Shown piece by piece: positions 9,731 to 18,746 of a stretch of 64,000 nt of DNA. A program made the translations under genes and the position numbers. Source of the stretch: an uncultured Alteromonadaceae bacterium (lineage in GTDB: Bacteria; Pseudomonadota; Gammaproteobacteria; Enterobacterales; Alteromonadaceae); NCBI GenBank assembly GCA_947501935.1, contig CANMXU010000021.1, forward strand, positions 25,325 through 89,324, read 5' to 3'. The notes below the pieces were generated by a model that was not told where the DNA came from, did not search any database, and saw nothing but the letters and a program-made list of their open reading frames with translations. Every line of letters begins with the position of its first letter. Within the stretch, counting starts at the first letter, position 1.

Positions 9731-10056
9731 TTATATCTCCCCAGTCTCGAAACAGAGTTTTTATTATATTTATACTACCCACTATATTGTGAGATAAAAC
9801 AATAATTGCATCATTTAATGAACTAGGCAAGAGCAAAAAACACTTGTTAAGGGCTTCTATTTCATTGACTTGTAAACAATAAAACCCTTAAAACAAAAAG
9901 CTGTTTAAAACAGGTGTTTAAAACTAGCTATTTTATTACTTGTTGATAAGTTATAAATGAATGCATTAACCGTTATCTAACAGCATAGTTGAAAAAACAG
10001 AAAAGACATGATGTCGGACCAGTTGGTCGGACCAGATAGGTAGGCATTGTTTAAAG
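9731..10056. other. leader and control region of the DUF1302 cluster
   Basis: No gene is seen in these 326 bases. They hold two FadR-like sites (10008-10037) and AT-rich sequence down to the DUF1302 ribosome-binding site. No convincing sigma-70 promoter could be fixed by eye. Confidence 0.5.
10008..10037 (-). promoter_or_regulatory. two overlapping FadR-like operators
   Basis: Site A (10008-10024) reads AACTGGTCCGACATCAT on the minus strand. Site B (10021-10037) reads AGTTGGTCGGACCAGAT on the plus strand and contains the perfect palindrome TGGTC-G-GACCA. Both match the 17-bp gammaproteobacterial FadR operator core TGGTCnGACCA, and they are offset by 13 bp. FadR releases such DNA when it binds long-chain acyl-CoA. 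Target-gene assignment rests on position only. Confidence 0.65.
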
Positions 10057-10284
10057 CTAATACTCTAATGAGTTAACTTTAGTTAAAGATAAAAATTTAT
10101 TATTTTGAGTTTCTAAGCAAAAAAAGCCTGATATACCGGTATTAGTTAGATATTTTCGTAAATGCATTGCAGGGAATTGTACTTTAGTGCCCAAATTACT
10201 GGTGGCAATTATTGAGTGAACTTTACCTTGATAATAAGGCAGAAATTCATTGTAAGAAATGCTTAAAGAAAAGTAATACTTCAT
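10057..10284 (-). CDS. DUF2835 family small protein
   Basis: This 75-residue cytoplasmic protein opens with MKYYFSLSISYNEFLPYYQG and continues with KVQFPAMHLRKYLTNTGISG and FFCLETQNNKFLSLTKV. This is the compact pattern I associate with DUF2835, a family of about 70 residues found beside pepN in Shewanella-like genomes. No catalytic motif or function is known. It lies downstream of pepN but beyond that gene's strong terminator, so it probably has its own promoter in the short gap. The length matches the family, and both ends look natural. Confidence 0.75.
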   Translation of the reverse strand: MKYYFSLSISYNEFLPYYQGKVHSIIATSNLGTKVQFPAMHLRKYLTNTGISGFFCLETQNNKFLSLTKVNSLEY

Positions 10285-10336
10285 GGTAAGAATGGTTTTA
10301 TTTAATTAAGTGTTGTTTATAAAACATCATTAAAAA

Positions 10337-10378
10337 ACAGATATTAATCAGTACCAGTTAGTTCTGATTAATATCTGT
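10337..10378 (-). terminator. rho-independent terminator of pepN
   Basis: A perfect 15-bp stem (ACAGATATTAATCAG with CTGATTAATATCTGT) closes a 12-base loop and is followed on the minus strand by TTTTTT. Confidence 0.88.
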
Positions 10379-10401
10379 GATCTTGCTGTTAACTCTAACA
10401 A

Positions 10402-12969
10402 TTACGCTAAGGCTGCGTCTAGTTTCTCTTTCAAGTCTTTCGATAAATTAGCGATTTTAGTTAGTTGCACTAATTGAGCTTTCATTAGCTGCTGTCTTTT
10501 TTGATCGAAACCTTTGAATTGAATTAAAGGGGTGATCAACCTTGAAGCCACTTGCGGGTTAATATCGTTCATTAACCTTATTTGTTCAGCAAGAAATTGA
10601 TAACCTCGACCTGACTCACAATGGAAGTACCTAGCATTACGATTAGTAAAAGCGCCGATTAATGAACGTGCACGGTTAGGGTTTTGTAAACTAAACTGTG
10701 GATGCTTGGTCAGCTCTGCCAATTGAGCAAATATATCTTCGCTCGACAAACTAGCGGCAATAGTAAACCATTTATCCATCACTAACGTTGTATCAGACCA
10801 TTTCTGCTCAAATACATTCATTTGTTCTGTAAATATTGACAGATTATTGGCGGCTGAACAGTCAAGCGCGGCTAAAGTATCTGTCATATTGTCTGAGTTT
10901 TTATATTGAACTGATACTAACGACTGATGCTCAGTTAATAACGCTAAATACGATAAACAGGCATTTTTAAGTGAACGTTTAGCCACCGCTGCCCCGCTAT
11001 TAGAATAAGCATTTTCTATACAGCTTTGATAAGTTTGCTCAAGTAAAGTTTTTGCGCCATTGGCTAAAAAGCTTTTCAATACTTTAAGTGCATCAACTAA
11101 ATGAATAGGATTTACTTCATCAATTAAATCAGCAAGCTCATCAAAGCTTGGTAGGGCCATTTGCTCAGCTTTAAGCGCAGAGTCAATATCAGCAGTTAAT
11201 ATGCTATTAAACGCGGTTAATAAGCTGTTAGGTAAAGCCAATTTTGGGTTTGCGACTAACTGAGTGATATAAGTGACAAATAGTTTTTGGCCGGCATCCC
11301 AGCGGCAAAATTCATTTTCAGCTTTTACCATAATGGCTTCTAAAGCTTGGTCAGATTGCGGGTACTGCACTTTTACCGGCGCGGTAAAGTCACCTAAAAA
11401 GGCTACTACCGGCTGCTGAGCATAGTTTTCAAACTGCCATGTTTGCTCAAACTCAGTTAAAGATAATAACTGCTGCTGGCTAGCCCCCTGCTCGTCAATC
11501 AATTCGACTTTAATTGGAATGTACATCGCTTTAGCATCACTATTTTTTTCACAATCGAGTGACTGCTTAATAGTGAGGCTAAAGGTTTGGCTATCTGCGT
11601 TATATGCTTCTTTAACAGTTAATAAAGGCGTGCCTGCTTGGCTATACCACAACTTAAATTGCGATAAATCAATATTGGCGGCATCGGCCATTGCTTGGAC
11701 AAAGTCATCGCAGGTTACTGCCATGCCATCAAAGCGTTTAAAATATAAGTCCATGCCTTTTCTGAAGTTGTCTTTACCTAATATGGTATGGAGCATGCGA
11801 ATAACTTCAGCGCCTTTTTCATAAACCGTTAGAGTATAGAAGTTATTCATCTCAACCACTTGCTCTGGCCTTATCGGATGAGCCATTGGCCCGGCATCTT
11901 CGGCAAACTGTAATGAACGCAAAACTCGTACATTTTGAATTCGTGTAACGGCAGCTGAATGCATATCAGCACTAAATTGCTGATCACGAAAAACCGTTAA
12001 GCCTTCTTTTAAACTTAACTGAAACCAATCGCGGCATGTAACACGGTTGCCGGTCCAGTTATGAAAATATTCATGACCAATAACCGCTTCAATATTGAAA
12101 TAATCAGTATCGGTTGCGCTGGTATTGTCTGCCAATACGTATTTACTGTTAAAAACATTAAGGCCTTTATTTTCCATCGCGCCCATGTTGAAAAAATCAA
12201 CCGCGACAATCATGTAAATATCAAGATCATATTCTAAACCGAAAGTTTGCTCGTCCCAGCGCATTGAATCTTTAAGCGCCTGCATTGCATGCTCTGCTTT
12301 ATTTAGGTTACCTCGGTCAACAAATATTTCTAAAGTGACCTTTCTGCCGCTTAACGTAATAAAGTGGTCTTGTAATAAGTCAAAGTCACCCGCCACTAAA
12401 GCGAATAAATAACACGGTTTAGGAAATGGGTCGTGCCATTGCACAAAATGTTTACCGTTCGCTAACTCGCCTTTATCAATACTATTACCGTTTGATAATA
12501 AAAATGGATACAAACTTTTATCAGCAATCACTTTGGTTGTGAAAACTGACATTACGTCAGGACGGTCTGAGTAATAGGTTATACGGCGAAAGCCTTCTGC
12601 CTCACATTGGCTACAAAATGCATCGCCCGATTTAAATAACCCTTCTAATGAACTGTTACCTTTAGGATCAATTTCAGTAACGATAGTCAGTTCAAATTCA
12701 CTTTCTTGGGTATTAATCGATAACTCGGTATCGGATACTTGATATTGCTCTTTAGGTAGTTGTTTGCCATTTAATTGCAAAGAAACTAGTTTTAACTGTT
12801 CGCCGTGAAGTAATATCGGCGCAGTACAGTTTGTACTATTTCGCTTAATCGATAAAACACTCGTTACCACAGTATTATGATCAGCTAGGTCGAAGGTTAA
12901 ATTAACAGTATTAATGGAGAAAACAGGCGGTTGGTAATCGGCAAGATAACGAGCAGTAAATTCAGTCAT
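10402..12969 (-). CDS. pepN: aminopeptidase N (M1 family)
   Basis: This 855-residue cytoplasmic zinc peptidase removes N-terminal residues from peptides. The exopeptidase motif GAMEN is at residues 263-267. The zinc site HEYFH is at 299-303, with the third ligand in the following KEG (E322) and the catalytic glutamate E300. Length and motif positions closely match E. coli PepN (870 residues). The N-terminal beta domain and the C-terminal helical domain are both present and no frame damage is seen. It is a single-gene unit with a strong terminator downstream. Confidence 0.97.
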   Translation of the reverse strand: MTEFTARYLADYQPPVFSINTVNLTFDLADHNTVVTSVLSIKRNSTNCTAPILLHGEQLKLVSLQLNGKQLPKEQYQVSDTELSINTQESEFELTIVTEIDPKGNSSLEGLFKSGDAFCSQCEAEGFRRITYYSDRPDVMSVFTTKVIADKSLYPFLLSNGNSIDKGELANGKHFVQWHDPFPKPCYLFALVAGDFDLLQDHFITLSGRKVTLEIFVDRGNLNKAEHAMQALKDSMRWDEQTFGLEYDLDIYMIVAVDFFNMGAMENKGLNVFNSKYVLADNTSATDTDYFNIEAVIGHEYFHNWTGNRVTCRDWFQLSLKEGLTVFRDQQFSADMHSAAVTRIQNVRVLRSLQFAEDAGPMAHPIRPEQVVEMNNFYTLTVYEKGAEVIRMLHTILGKDNFRKGMDLYFKRFDGMAVTCDDFVQAMADAANIDLSQFKLWYSQAGTPLLTVKEAYNADSQTFSLTIKQSLDCEKNSDAKAMYIPIKVELIDEQGASQQQLLSLTEFEQTWQFENYAQQPVVAFLGDFTAPVKVQYPQSDQALEAIMVKAENEFCRWDAGQKLFVTYITQLVANPKLALPNSLLTAFNSILTADIDSALKAEQMALPSFDELADLIDEVNPIHLVDALKVLKSFLANGAKTLLEQTYQSCIENAYSNSGAAVAKRSLKNACLSYLALLTEHQSLVSVQYKNSDNMTDTLAALDCSAANNLSIFTEQMNVFEQKWSDTTLVMDKWFTIAASLSSEDIFAQLAELTKHPQFSLQNPNRARSLIGAFTNRNARYFHCESGRGYQFLAEQIRLMNDINPQVASRLITPLIQFKGFDQKRQQLMKAQLVQLTKIANLSKDLKEKLDAALA

Positions 12970-13048
12970 GTAATGTCCATTTAAGTTGATGCTATATCAA
13001 TTAAGGTAGCTAAAAACAAAAGCATCAGAAAAATATAGTTGATAATAA

Positions 13049-13080
13049 AAAACCTGTATTGAGAACACAATACAGGTTTT
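13049..13080 (-). terminator. rho-independent terminator of the nhaC-type gene
   Basis: A perfect 13-bp stem AAAACCTGTATTG / CAATACAGGTTTT closes a 6-base loop and is followed by more T residues on the minus strand. It lies 23 bases after the antiporter stop codon. Confidence 0.88.
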
Positions 13081-13102
13081 GAATAATTATTGATTTAAAC
13101 GC

Positions 13103-14554
13103 TTATATTTTTTTAGCTAATTTTTTTATTTTAAAACCAACAAAACCGTAAACAACCGCTAACACTGGGTTAATTAAGTTGAAAAAACAATAAAAAATGT
13201 AATCTAGCGGGTTAACCAACAGCACACTGTACATGTATGCACCACAAGTATTCCAAGGAATAAGTGGTGAGGTTATGGTACCCGAATCTTCCAAGGTTCT
13301 ACTTAACACTACGGGGTCTAAACCTCTGCGTTCATATTCTTCTTTATACATACGACCAGGCATTACAATTGCCATGTACTGATCGGCAGTAATAAGGTTA
13401 GTACCGATACAAGTAGCTACCGTGCTGGCAATTAAACTTCCGGTTGATTTAACCGAAGAAACAACTGCGTCAATGAAACGACGTAACATACCTAGGTGCT
13501 CAAGTACTGCGCCAAAACTCATTGCCGCCATAATTAACCAAATGGTATTTAGCATTTTCGACATACCACCACCGCTAAGTAAAGAGTCTAACTCACTATT
13601 ACCCGTTTCAATGGCGACACCATCAAATAATGTTGTCCATACCACCATTAAGTTTGCTGTGAAGGTATCAGCACCTGCTTGTGCTAACGTCATAATTAAT
13701 TCTTGTTGAAATAATATCGCCCAAATTGCGCCTACAAGCGCACCAATAGAAACAGCAGGAAACGCCGGCACTTTTTTAATCGCCAGAAATAATAATACCG
13801 CCACAGGCACCAAGTTAACAATGCTCAAATTATATTGCTGAGCAAGCTGTTCTGTTAACGTTTCTATCGTGCTATTGCTCGCGGCTGCAGTTTCATTCAT
13901 GCCTAAAAATACAAAAATAATTAAAGCGGTCGATATTGACGGTATGGTAGTCCATAACATATATCGAATGTGAGCAAATAGTTCACTACCGGCAACTGCT
14001 GGTGCTAAGTTAGTGGTTTCTGATAACGGTGACACTTTATCACCGAAATAAGCGCCTGAAATTACCGCCCCTGCGGTTATAGCAGGCGAAAGCTCTAAAC
14101 CTTGCGCAATGCCTAATAACGCTACACCTATAGTGGCTGCCGTAGTCCATGAACTACCAATACTTAAAGCAACAATGCCACAAATTAAACAACTGGCGGC
14201 ATAAAACCAACTTGGGTCAAGAATTTGTAAACCATAATAAATCATCGTTGGTACAGTACCAGACAATAACCAAGTACCGATAAGAGCGCCAACAGATAAT
14301 AAAATGAGTACCGCACCTAAAGATATAGAAATACCTTTAATAATTGACTGTTCTATTGACTCCCAAGTAAAGCCATTTTTAATGCCAATAACGATCGCAA
14401 TGCCCATGCTAAACATTAAGGCTATTTGGTTAGGTCCATATGAGGAGTTGTCACCAAAGAAAGTAACCGCTCCAGCTAACATAATAACCAACACGATAAT
14501 TGGAATTAACGAATCAATAATTGACGGTGATTTTGTACTGCTTGGTTGTTCCAT
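13103..14554 (-). CDS. nhaC: Na+/H+ antiporter, NhaC family
   Basis: This 483-residue inner-membrane protein has about 11-12 hydrophobic helices across its length and the conserved NhaC-family segments SIGSSWTTAATIGVALLG, GAVISGAYFGDKVSPLSETT and a C-terminal PLIPWNTCGAYM. The family exchanges Na+ (in some members with a metabolite such as malate/lactate) for protons. In a marine organism a role in sodium and pH homeostasis is the default reading. It stands alone between a terminator and a long gap. The family is certain; the exact substrate pair is not. Confidence 0.9.
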   Translation of the reverse strand: MEQPSSTKSPSIIDSLIPIIVLVIMLAGAVTFFGDNSSYGPNQIALMFSMGIAIVIGIKNGFTWESIEQSIIKGISISLGAVLILLSVGALIGTWLLSGTVPTMIYYGLQILDPSWFYAASCLICGIVALSIGSSWTTAATIGVALLGIAQGLELSPAITAGAVISGAYFGDKVSPLSETTNLAPAVAGSELFAHIRYMLWTTIPSISTALIIFVFLGMNETAAASNSTIETLTEQLAQQYNLSIVNLVPVAVLLFLAIKKVPAFPAVSIGALVGAIWAILFQQELIMTLAQAGADTFTANLMVVWTTLFDGVAIETGNSELDSLLSGGGMSKMLNTIWLIMAAMSFGAVLEHLGMLRRFIDAVVSSVKSTGSLIASTVATCIGTNLITADQYMAIVMPGRMYKEEYERRGLDPVVLSRTLEDSGTITSPLIPWNTCGAYMYSVLLVNPLDYIFYCFFNLINPVLAVVYGFVGFKIKKLAKKI

Positions 14555-15181
14555 AAAAAGAGCAAACCTTATTGTTATAAAGCCGAACCTGCGTACAGCT
14601 TGAGTTTTTAGTTGGTAATAAAATGCCCAGAGTCGGTTAAGAGTGCAAGCAATTTATTTTTTCGTATAGTTAAGTGTTCTTAGAAAACATTTACTGAATT
14701 AAGTATATATTCACTTTTTCTAAATAAATATTTAAAAATGTTACCGACATTTATTCACCAAGGATAGATAACTATTCATATCACTGCACAAATAGCTAAG
14801 TTAGTTAAAATAAATGATTGATCTGGATTAGAAACATCTTTAGCCACAGCTTCATGGCTCTAGATTGAATCTAGGTAGCTTCATTCATGTAGTCGTAGCA
14901 TTGATTTAAGAGAATGATTACACCTTTTGTGAAATGTAGCTGGCTCGGCTTTATCTCCTGAGTCGCTCTACCTTCTGCATCCATACAGTCGTACATGAGC
15001 ATGCGATAACGCCGTATAAATTTTACCCCTGAGAGATCAACATCCCCTAATCAAAAGACGCGCTTTAAGTATGATTCACTCAAGAGTCCTGAAACTAGCA
15101 CCAGAAGTCCTTGAGAAATATATTTGATTGCAGGTAAAAAAAAACCGCCATTGAGGCGGTTTTTCTTAAAATAGGTAATCA
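14555..15181. other. 627-base gene-free region
   Basis: I find no plausible protein or RNA gene. A perfect palindrome CTAGATT-G-AATCTAG lies near 14860-14875. Near 15080-15117 the arms CTCAAG and CTTGAG bracket two similar AGTCCT/AGTCCTT segments. The prc terminator sits at its right end (15140-15167). Base composition of 14830-15060 is a little more GC-rich than the neighbouring spacers, so decayed coding sequence cannot be excluded. Confidence 0.45.
15140..15167 (-). terminator. terminator of prc
   Basis: AAAAACCGCC and GGCGGTTTTT pair around an ATTGA-type loop, flanked by A and T runs so that it can act on both strands. It begins 15 bases after the prc stop codon. Confidence 0.85.
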
Positions 15182-17218
15182 CTACTTTTTAGCAACTTTT
15201 CCTAATGAAACAAGGTCAAAAGTAATTTTTGCTGTTTCATCTAAGAAGGGATCTAACTCTTCCAACTCTTCAGGTAAGTCAGCCTCTAGGTCTTTAACTT
15301 TTTCTTTACCCATAGCAACTAAACGCTCATTTACTCGAATAAGCTGTTTACTCTTACGTTCTTCACGCTTGATTTTACGTTTCTCAAGGTTTAATGAAAT
15401 AGACTTTTTGTCTTTTTCTGCCTGATACACTTGAATATCGTCAAGTAAATAGTTGAATTCAACATTTGCTTTAATACGTTCTTGATGCAAAGCGTCTAAG
15501 TAAGAAACATCTTCAGTTAAATCACCTAACTCGGTATAACGTGCTCTAGCTATTTGATCCCATGGTAAAGCGTTTTCCTCTTTGCTTTCGCCCCAATCTT
15601 GTGGGTCTATTGCGCTAGGAAAAGAAATATCAGGTAATACGCCACGATGTTGAGTACTACCGCCATTAATACGGTAAAACTTAGCAATGGTAAATTGAAT
15701 GCTACCAAATGGCTTCTCGTATAGGTCATACACACGACTTAAACCACGATGTTGCTGAACGGTACCTTTACCAAAAGTATGCTCACCAATAATTACACCA
15801 CGGTTGTAGTCTTGAATGGCTGCAGAGAAAATTTCAGATGCTGAAGCGCTATATCGGTCAACCATTACCGTTAATGGGCCATCGTAATAGCTAATTCCGT
15901 CTTTATCGCTGTTTACTTGAATACGGTTTGCGCCATCTCTCACTTGAACTACAGGGCCTTTATCGATAAATAAACCAGTCAATAAAGTAGCTTCTGATAA
16001 TGAACCGCCGCCGTTACCACGTAAATCAACAATAATACCTTCAACATTTTTACTTTTAAGGCTATCGAGCTCTTTTTTAACATCACGTGATAAATTGTTA
16101 TAAAAACTAGGAATGTTAATTACACCTAATTTCTTACTGTTTTCATCGCCTGCTTTTTCAAAATAAATTTCAGATTTTGCTGCGCGATCTTCAAGTTTTA
16201 TTTTTTCACGAATTATAGAAACAACTTTAATGCTAGCATCGTCGTCAGAGTTATCCGGTAAAACTTGTAAACGCACTTGACTCCCTTTAGGGCCTTTAAT
16301 TAAGTCAACTACATCATCTAAGCGCCAACCAATCACGTCAACAAAGTCTTCCGCGCCTTGAGAAACGCCAACAATTTTATCTTTTGGTTTTATGCTTTTT
16401 GATTTATCTGCTGGACCACCAGGTACAACACTTTGAATAACAGTGTAGTCTTCTTCAGCACGTAATACTGCGCCAATACCTTCTAGTGATAAATTCATTT
16501 CCATTTGGAAACGTTCAGCATTTCTAGGTGATAAATAAGAAGTATGTGGTTCTACAACGCGAGAAAAGCTGTTCATGACAATTTGAAAAACGTCTTCACT
16601 TTCACTTTGCTTTAAACGTTTAATCGCATATTTATAACGTTTAGTGAGTATTTCTTGAGTTTTATCCCAATCTTTACCGGTTAGCTTAAGGTTAAGCGCG
16701 TCGTATTTTACTTTTAAACGCCAAAGCTCATTAAGCTCAGCGGCATCTTTTGGCCATTGCGCGTCTTCGCGATCAAAAAGATATTCTTCATCAACCGTAA
16801 AATCAAACGGCTTAGCTAATAAGGCTAAAGCATACTCATAACGTTCAAGTCGACGTTGTAGGTTTAAGTTATAAATTTCATAAGCTGCGTCTAACTTGCC
16901 ACGTGTAACAACGCTATCAAAGCTATCACGGTACTTTTCAAAATCACTTAAATCAGAGGCAAGGAAAACATTACGAGAAAAGTCTAATTGTTTAATATAA
17001 CGATCAAAAACTTCTGATGAAAGTGCATCGTCTATCTTAATAGGCTTGTAATGTGAACGTGTATATAATGCCGTTATTCTCTTGCTTGATGTAGCATGTT
17101 GGCTTTCAGGTGCCAATATTGGCAGCGACTCTACTTTCTCAGAGGCAGCTGTGGCTAGAACGTTAAGGCCGCTTAGCGTTAACGTTACGGCAAGTGTAAT
17201 ACGACAAAATTTTATCAT
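15182..17218 (-). CDS. prc: carboxy-terminal processing (tail-specific) protease Prc, S41A family
   Basis: This 678-residue periplasmic serine protease trims C-termini of envelope proteins and degrades tagged substrates. A signal peptide comes first (to about residue 22), then the N-terminal helical domain, a PDZ domain at about 230-320, the S41 catalytic core, and a C-terminal DUF3340-type extension. The nucleophile is in DRYSASASEIF and the general-base lysine in GEHTFGKGTVQ, spaced as in the family. Length matches E. coli Prc (682). It follows proQ by 15 bases, the conserved proQ-prc order, so it is probably co-transcribed with it. Confidence 0.96.
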   Translation of the reverse strand: MIKFCRITLAVTLTLSGLNVLATAASEKVESLPILAPESQHATSSKRITALYTRSHYKPIKIDDALSSEVFDRYIKQLDFSRNVFLASDLSDFEKYRDSFDSVVTRGKLDAAYEIYNLNLQRRLERYEYALALLAKPFDFTVDEEYLFDREDAQWPKDAAELNELWRLKVKYDALNLKLTGKDWDKTQEILTKRYKYAIKRLKQSESEDVFQIVMNSFSRVVEPHTSYLSPRNAERFQMEMNLSLEGIGAVLRAEEDYTVIQSVVPGGPADKSKSIKPKDKIVGVSQGAEDFVDVIGWRLDDVVDLIKGPKGSQVRLQVLPDNSDDDASIKVVSIIREKIKLEDRAAKSEIYFEKAGDENSKKLGVINIPSFYNNLSRDVKKELDSLKSKNVEGIIVDLRGNGGGSLSEATLLTGLFIDKGPVVQVRDGANRIQVNSDKDGISYYDGPLTVMVDRYSASASEIFSAAIQDYNRGVIIGEHTFGKGTVQQHRGLSRVYDLYEKPFGSIQFTIAKFYRINGGSTQHRGVLPDISFPSAIDPQDWGESKEENALPWDQIARARYTELGDLTEDVSYLDALHQERIKANVEFNYLLDDIQVYQAEKDKKSISLNLEKRKIKREERKSKQLIRVNERLVAMGKEKVKDLEADLPEELEELDPFLDETAKITFDLVSLGKVAKK

Positions 17219-17233
17219 GCCTTTGACTCCATA

Positions 17234-17875
17234 TTAGTCAGAAAAAATGTGCTTAAGCTGAGTTTTCACCACCATACCTGAAACTAACTGAACGCTAATA
17301 TCTTTGCCTGAAACTTCAGTAATCGTTGCTTGCATAGGTGAGTTGCCTAATTTAACTTTTACTTTAGCGCCAACAATAACTGCATTGTTATCAACTGGTT
17401 TTAGTGGAGCTGCAACTTTAGCTTCAGCCGGCTTAGTTGACTTAACTGATTTGAACTTAGCAGCTTTGCTCTTATCTATAGACTTAGGTTTTTCGGTCTT
17501 AGTTCCTTTATAAGGCTTTTTATTTTCTTTGTCTTGTGCCTTTTTGTTACCAAACTTTTCTTGGCTTTCTTTTAAGGTTTTACTGGCATAATCAGCTTGT
17601 TCCTGATCAATTTTAGCCACTTCGTTACCGTCAATATCAACACGGAACTTGTCCAGTTTAATCGCTTTAAGGTAGCGCCAACTGCTAGTGTAATGTCTAA
17701 GTGCTTGACGTAAACGGGTTTTACTTACTTTTTCATCTTCAGCTAATTTTTCAGCTAAGTCTTGAAAAATACCAATTTTAAGTGGTTTCGCCGGGCCTTC
17801 GATTGAAAAACAGGCCGGGAATTTTTCGGTTAAATAAGTAATGATTTCTTTGGTACTAATTCTTTGAGTTTCCAT
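17234..17875 (-). CDS. proQ: RNA chaperone ProQ
   Basis: This 213-residue cytoplasmic RNA-binding protein has the FinO/ProQ domain at about residues 8-120 (YLTEKFPACFSIEGPAKPLKIGIFQDL in family style, then the tyrosine/tryptophan-rich TSSWRYLKAI). A lysine-rich linker (120-160) follows, then a Tudor/SH3-like C-terminal domain (KVKVKLGNSPMQATITEVSGKDI). ProQ binds structured small RNAs and mRNA 3' ends. All three parts are intact and the order msrC, orphan, proQ, prc agrees with related genomes except for the extra small gene. Confidence 0.95.
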   Translation of the reverse strand: METQRISTKEIITYLTEKFPACFSIEGPAKPLKIGIFQDLAEKLAEDEKVSKTRLRQALRHYTSSWRYLKAIKLDKFRVDIDGNEVAKIDQEQADYASKTLKESQEKFGNKKAQDKENKKPYKGTKTEKPKSIDKSKAAKFKSVKSTKPAEAKVAAPLKPVDNNAVIVGAKVKVKLGNSPMQATITEVSGKDISVQLVSGMVVKTQLKHIFSD

Positions 17876-17895
17876 AAATACAACTTTAAATAATA

Positions 17896-18177
17896 TTAAT
17901 CTTCAAGATACTGATCGCGGTTTTCCAACACATGTCGGCACCAACCATAAATATCGTCTGTTTCTAAGTCAGATAAGGCATCCTGCCCAATCCAAGTGTC
18001 CCACACCAAAGCTAGTAATGTTTCTAAAACCTCTGGTGCTATGTCTTCTTCAGCTAAATCATACAAGGTATGGTAAAGCTCATTTATTCGTTCCGCGACT
18101 GCTTCTTCTTGCCCTTCCCAATCGCCAACAACGGCTTCAGAGACAAGATAGTCATGGATGACTACAAATTCTTTCAT
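17896..18177 (-). CDS. hypothetical acidic small protein between msrC and proQ
   Basis: This 93-residue protein is strongly acidic (many D and E, for example EEDIAPEVLETL and SDLETDDIYGW) with several tryptophans and predicted helices throughout. I do not recognise the family. It has no signal peptide or membrane helix. It lies 20 bases before proQ and 23 bases after msrC on the same strand, so it is likely read with them. Length, compact spacing and codon style argue that it is real. Confidence 0.7.
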   Translation of the reverse strand: MKEFVVIHDYLVSEAVVGDWEGQEEAVAERINELYHTLYDLAEEDIAPEVLETLLALVWDTWIGQDALSDLETDDIYGWCRHVLENRDQYLED

Positions 18178-18200
18178 GGTGTTTCCATGTTTAATGCTAA

Positions 18201-18659
18201 CTACTTCATATTTTTGACTAACAAGGCGACTGTCGCTTCTAAGCCCTTTTGATCATCTTCATCGAAGCGTTCAAAATGAGTACTGTCAATATCAAGTACA
18301 GCAATGACTTCGCCCGCATAAATAACTGGAATTACCAGCTCTGAATTAGTGCGAGCATCACAAGCAATATGACCATCAAATTGATGAACATCAGCAATAC
18401 GCTGTGTTTGCTTACTTGTTGCCGCCGCACCGCATACGCCTTTATCAAGCGCAATTCTGATACAAGCCACTTGGCCTTGAAAAGGTCCGAGAACCAATTC
18501 TTGACCTTGTTTTCGATAAAAACCAGCCCAGTTGATATCAGGCAAGTGCTCAAATAACAACGCACTTATATTCGCCATATTAGCAATTGTATCACTTTCA
18601 TCACAAATTACTGCGCTAATTTGTGCATTTAACTGCTGATAAAAGTCGAATTTACTCAT
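18201..18659 (-). CDS. msrC: free methionine-(R)-sulfoxide reductase (GAF-domain fRMsr)
   Basis: This 152-residue cytoplasmic GAF-domain enzyme reduces free methionine-(R)-sulfoxide, protecting against oxidative damage. The three redox cysteines are present: C66 in QVACIRIALDKG, C76 in KGVCGAAA and the catalytic C100 in FDGHIACDARTNSE. Their 10- and 24-residue spacings are those of E. coli YebR/MsrC. Length fits the family. Neighbouring proQ and prc repeat the E. coli yebR-proQ-prc order. Confidence 0.94.
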   Translation of the reverse strand: MSKFDFYQQLNAQISAVICDESDTIANMANISALLFEHLPDINWAGFYRKQGQELVLGPFQGQVACIRIALDKGVCGAAATSKQTQRIADVHQFDGHIACDARTNSELVIPVIYAGEVIAVLDIDSTHFERFDEDDQKGLEATVALLVKNMK

Positions 18660-18746
18660 ACAAATTTATGTTAGATCTAAAATGCGCATAACATACCTCG
18701 AACGCCGATAAAATTAAAGCTTTATCCCCTACCAATAGTGATTTGT

